A stretch of 5,656 bases of DNA from an uncultured Lachnoanaerobaculum sp. (lineage in GTDB: Bacteria > Bacillota > Clostridia > Lachnospirales > Lachnospiraceae): positions 1-5,656 of the forward strand of contig CAKAQP010000153.1 of NCBI GenBank assembly GCA_916720285.1, given 5' to 3'. This document shows positions 4,603 through 5,656 of this stretch, piece after piece (position 1 is the first letter of the stretch; every line of letters starts with the position of its first letter). A program made the translations under genes and the position numbers. The notes below the pieces were generated by a model, which had not been told where the DNA came from, searched no databases, and worked only from the letters and a program-made list of their open reading frames with translations.

Positions 4603-5634
4603 ATGGCAAAGATAGTTACAATGGGAGAGATAATGCTAAGATTATCAACTCCAAATAATGAGAAGTTTATTCAGGCGGATGAGTTTGATATCAATTATGG
4701 CGGCGGTGAGGCAAATGTTGCCGTTTCACTTGCAAACTACGGACATGAAGCGGATTTTGTAAGTGCATTACCAAAGAATCCTATAGGTGATGCGGCTATT
4801 GCAACTCTTCGCAAGTACAATGTAGGAACAAAGCATATCTCAAGAAGCGGAGAGAGAGTAGGTATCTACTTCCTTGAGACAGGTTCAGCTATGAGAGCTT
4901 CAAATGTAGTATATGACAGAGCTCATTCTTCTATTTCGACAGCTAAGGTTGAAGAGTTTGACTTTGACGAGATTTTCAAAGATGCCGATTGGTTCCATTT
5001 TACAGGTATAACACCTGCAGTTTCAGATTCTGCCGCAGAGCTTACAGAGGCTACTCTTAAGGCTGCAAAGAAGGCAGGAGTTACAGTATCTGTAGACCTT
5101 AACTTCAGAAAGAAACTCTGGTCATCAGAGAAAGCAAAGAAAATAATGACAAATCTTATGCAGTATGTAGATGTGTGTATAGGTAATGAAGAGGATGCCG
5201 AGAAGGTTCTTGGATTTAAGCCGGGCAATACAGATGTTACGGCCGGAGAACTTGAGCTTAGCGGCTATGTGGATATCTTCAATCAGATGTGTGATCAGTT
5301 TAAGTTCAAGTATGTGATCAGTTCACTTCGTGAGAGCTTTTCAGCTTCAAACAATGACTGGTCAGCATGTATCATGGACGGAAGCACAAGAGAGTTCTAT
5401 CACTCAAAGAAATACCATGTAACCCCGATCGTAGACAGAGTGGGTGGAGGTGATTCATTTGCAGCAGGTGTTATCTGCGGTCTTTGCGATAAAAAAGACT
5501 TTAAGTCCGCCCTTGAGTTTGCTGTAGCTGCCTCAGCTCTTAAGCACACAATACCGGGAGATTTCAACCTTGTAACAAGAGAGGATGTTGAGAGCCTTGC
5601 AGGTGGAGACGGATCGGGTAGAGTACAAAGATAA
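4603..5634 (+). CDS. kdgK: 2-dehydro-3-deoxygluconokinase (KDG kinase), PfkB family
   Basis: The product phosphorylates 2-keto-3-deoxygluconate with ATP to KDPG, the substrate of the aldolase encoded just upstream. It is a complete ribokinase/PfkB-type sugar kinase of 343 residues, near the family norm of 310-345. Motifs in order are GEIMLRLSTP (8-17), the substrate-binding GGGEANVAVSLA (33-44), SVDLNFRKKLW (about 165-175), IGNEEDAEKVLGF, and the PfkB signature DRVGGGDSFAAG (278-289) with the catalytic base D284. The signature reads DRVGGGD instead of the commoner DTVGAGD, a variation I take to be a clade feature and not damage. KDG is preferred over fructose or other PfkB substrates because of the adjacent eda and uxaA. 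The stop lies 22 bases from the window end, and no terminator is visible in that remnant. Confidence 0.92.
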   Translation: MAKIVTMGEIMLRLSTPNNEKFIQADEFDINYGGGEANVAVSLANYGHEADFVSALPKNPIGDAAIATLRKYNVGTKHISRSGERVGIYFLETGSAMRASNVVYDRAHSSISTAKVEEFDFDEIFKDADWFHFTGITPAVSDSAAELTEATLKAAKKAGVTVSVDLNFRKKLWSSEKAKKIMTNLMQYVDVCIGNEEDAEKVLGFKPGNTDVTAGELELSGYVDIFNQMCDQFKFKYVISSLRESFSASNNDWSACIMDGSTREFYHSKKYHVTPIVDRVGGGDSFAAGVICGLCDKKDFKSALEFAVAASALKHTIPGDFNLVTREDVESLAGGDGSGRVQR

Positions 5635-5656
5635 TCAAAGTTTATATGTATTTTCC

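Noticed and set aside
4203..5228. Two open frames antisense to eda and kdgK (4203-4529 and 4923-5228)
   Set aside because: Both are shadows of genes with clear catalytic motifs.
1..5656. Mobile element, CRISPR, toxin-antitoxin, defence or biosynthetic system
   Set aside because: No transposase, spaced direct repeats, tRNA or unrecognised ORF is present; every substantial gene is assigned to hexuronate catabolism or its control.

Overview
The window holds most of a bacterial hexuronate (galacturonate/glucuronate) catabolic locus together with its regulation. The DNA is AT-rich, leans on AGA and ATA codons, has strong purine-rich Shine-Dalgarno sites and near-consensus housekeeping promoters, and contains a cre-like box. 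Together these suggest a low-GC Gram-positive, most likely a pectin- or plant-sugar-using Clostridia (Lachnospiraceae-like). That placement is an inference from style, not from a marker gene.

Layout. On the minus strand, reading leftward from about 1470: a promoter, a LacI-family regulator (1415 to 408), an 89-base spacer, then the start of uronate isomerase uxaC (318 to 1), cut by the window edge. On the plus strand, reading rightward from about 1507: a consensus promoter with a LacI/CcpA-type operator over the predicted transcription start, full-length altronate dehydratase uxaA (1601-3079), and an IclR-family regulator (3079-3834) whose GTG start shares one base with the uxaA stop. A second strong promoter, whose -35 box contains the iclR stop codon, drives KDPG aldolase eda (3928-4578) and KDG kinase kdgK (4603-5634).

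How it works. UxaC converts galacturonate to tagaturonate (or glucuronate to fructuronate). A reductase not present here (UxaB type) gives altronate. UxaA dehydrates altronate to 2-keto-3-deoxygluconate (KDG), KdgK phosphorylates it to KDPG, and Eda splits KDPG to pyruvate and glyceraldehyde-3-phosphate. Two regulators of different families lie in the locus, one facing each way from the central control region.

The enzymes are conventional and I see no undescribed enzymatic or defence system. The most interesting material is regulatory. The same 11-bp near-palindrome CCTTGACAAGG is built into the -35 region of both plus-strand promoters. A 14-bp operator sits on the uxaA start site. A 28-bp inverted repeat lies over the lacI promoter. 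A perfect 18-bp palindrome lies in the eda leader. Isoleucine codon use also changes sharply between iclR and eda-kdgK.
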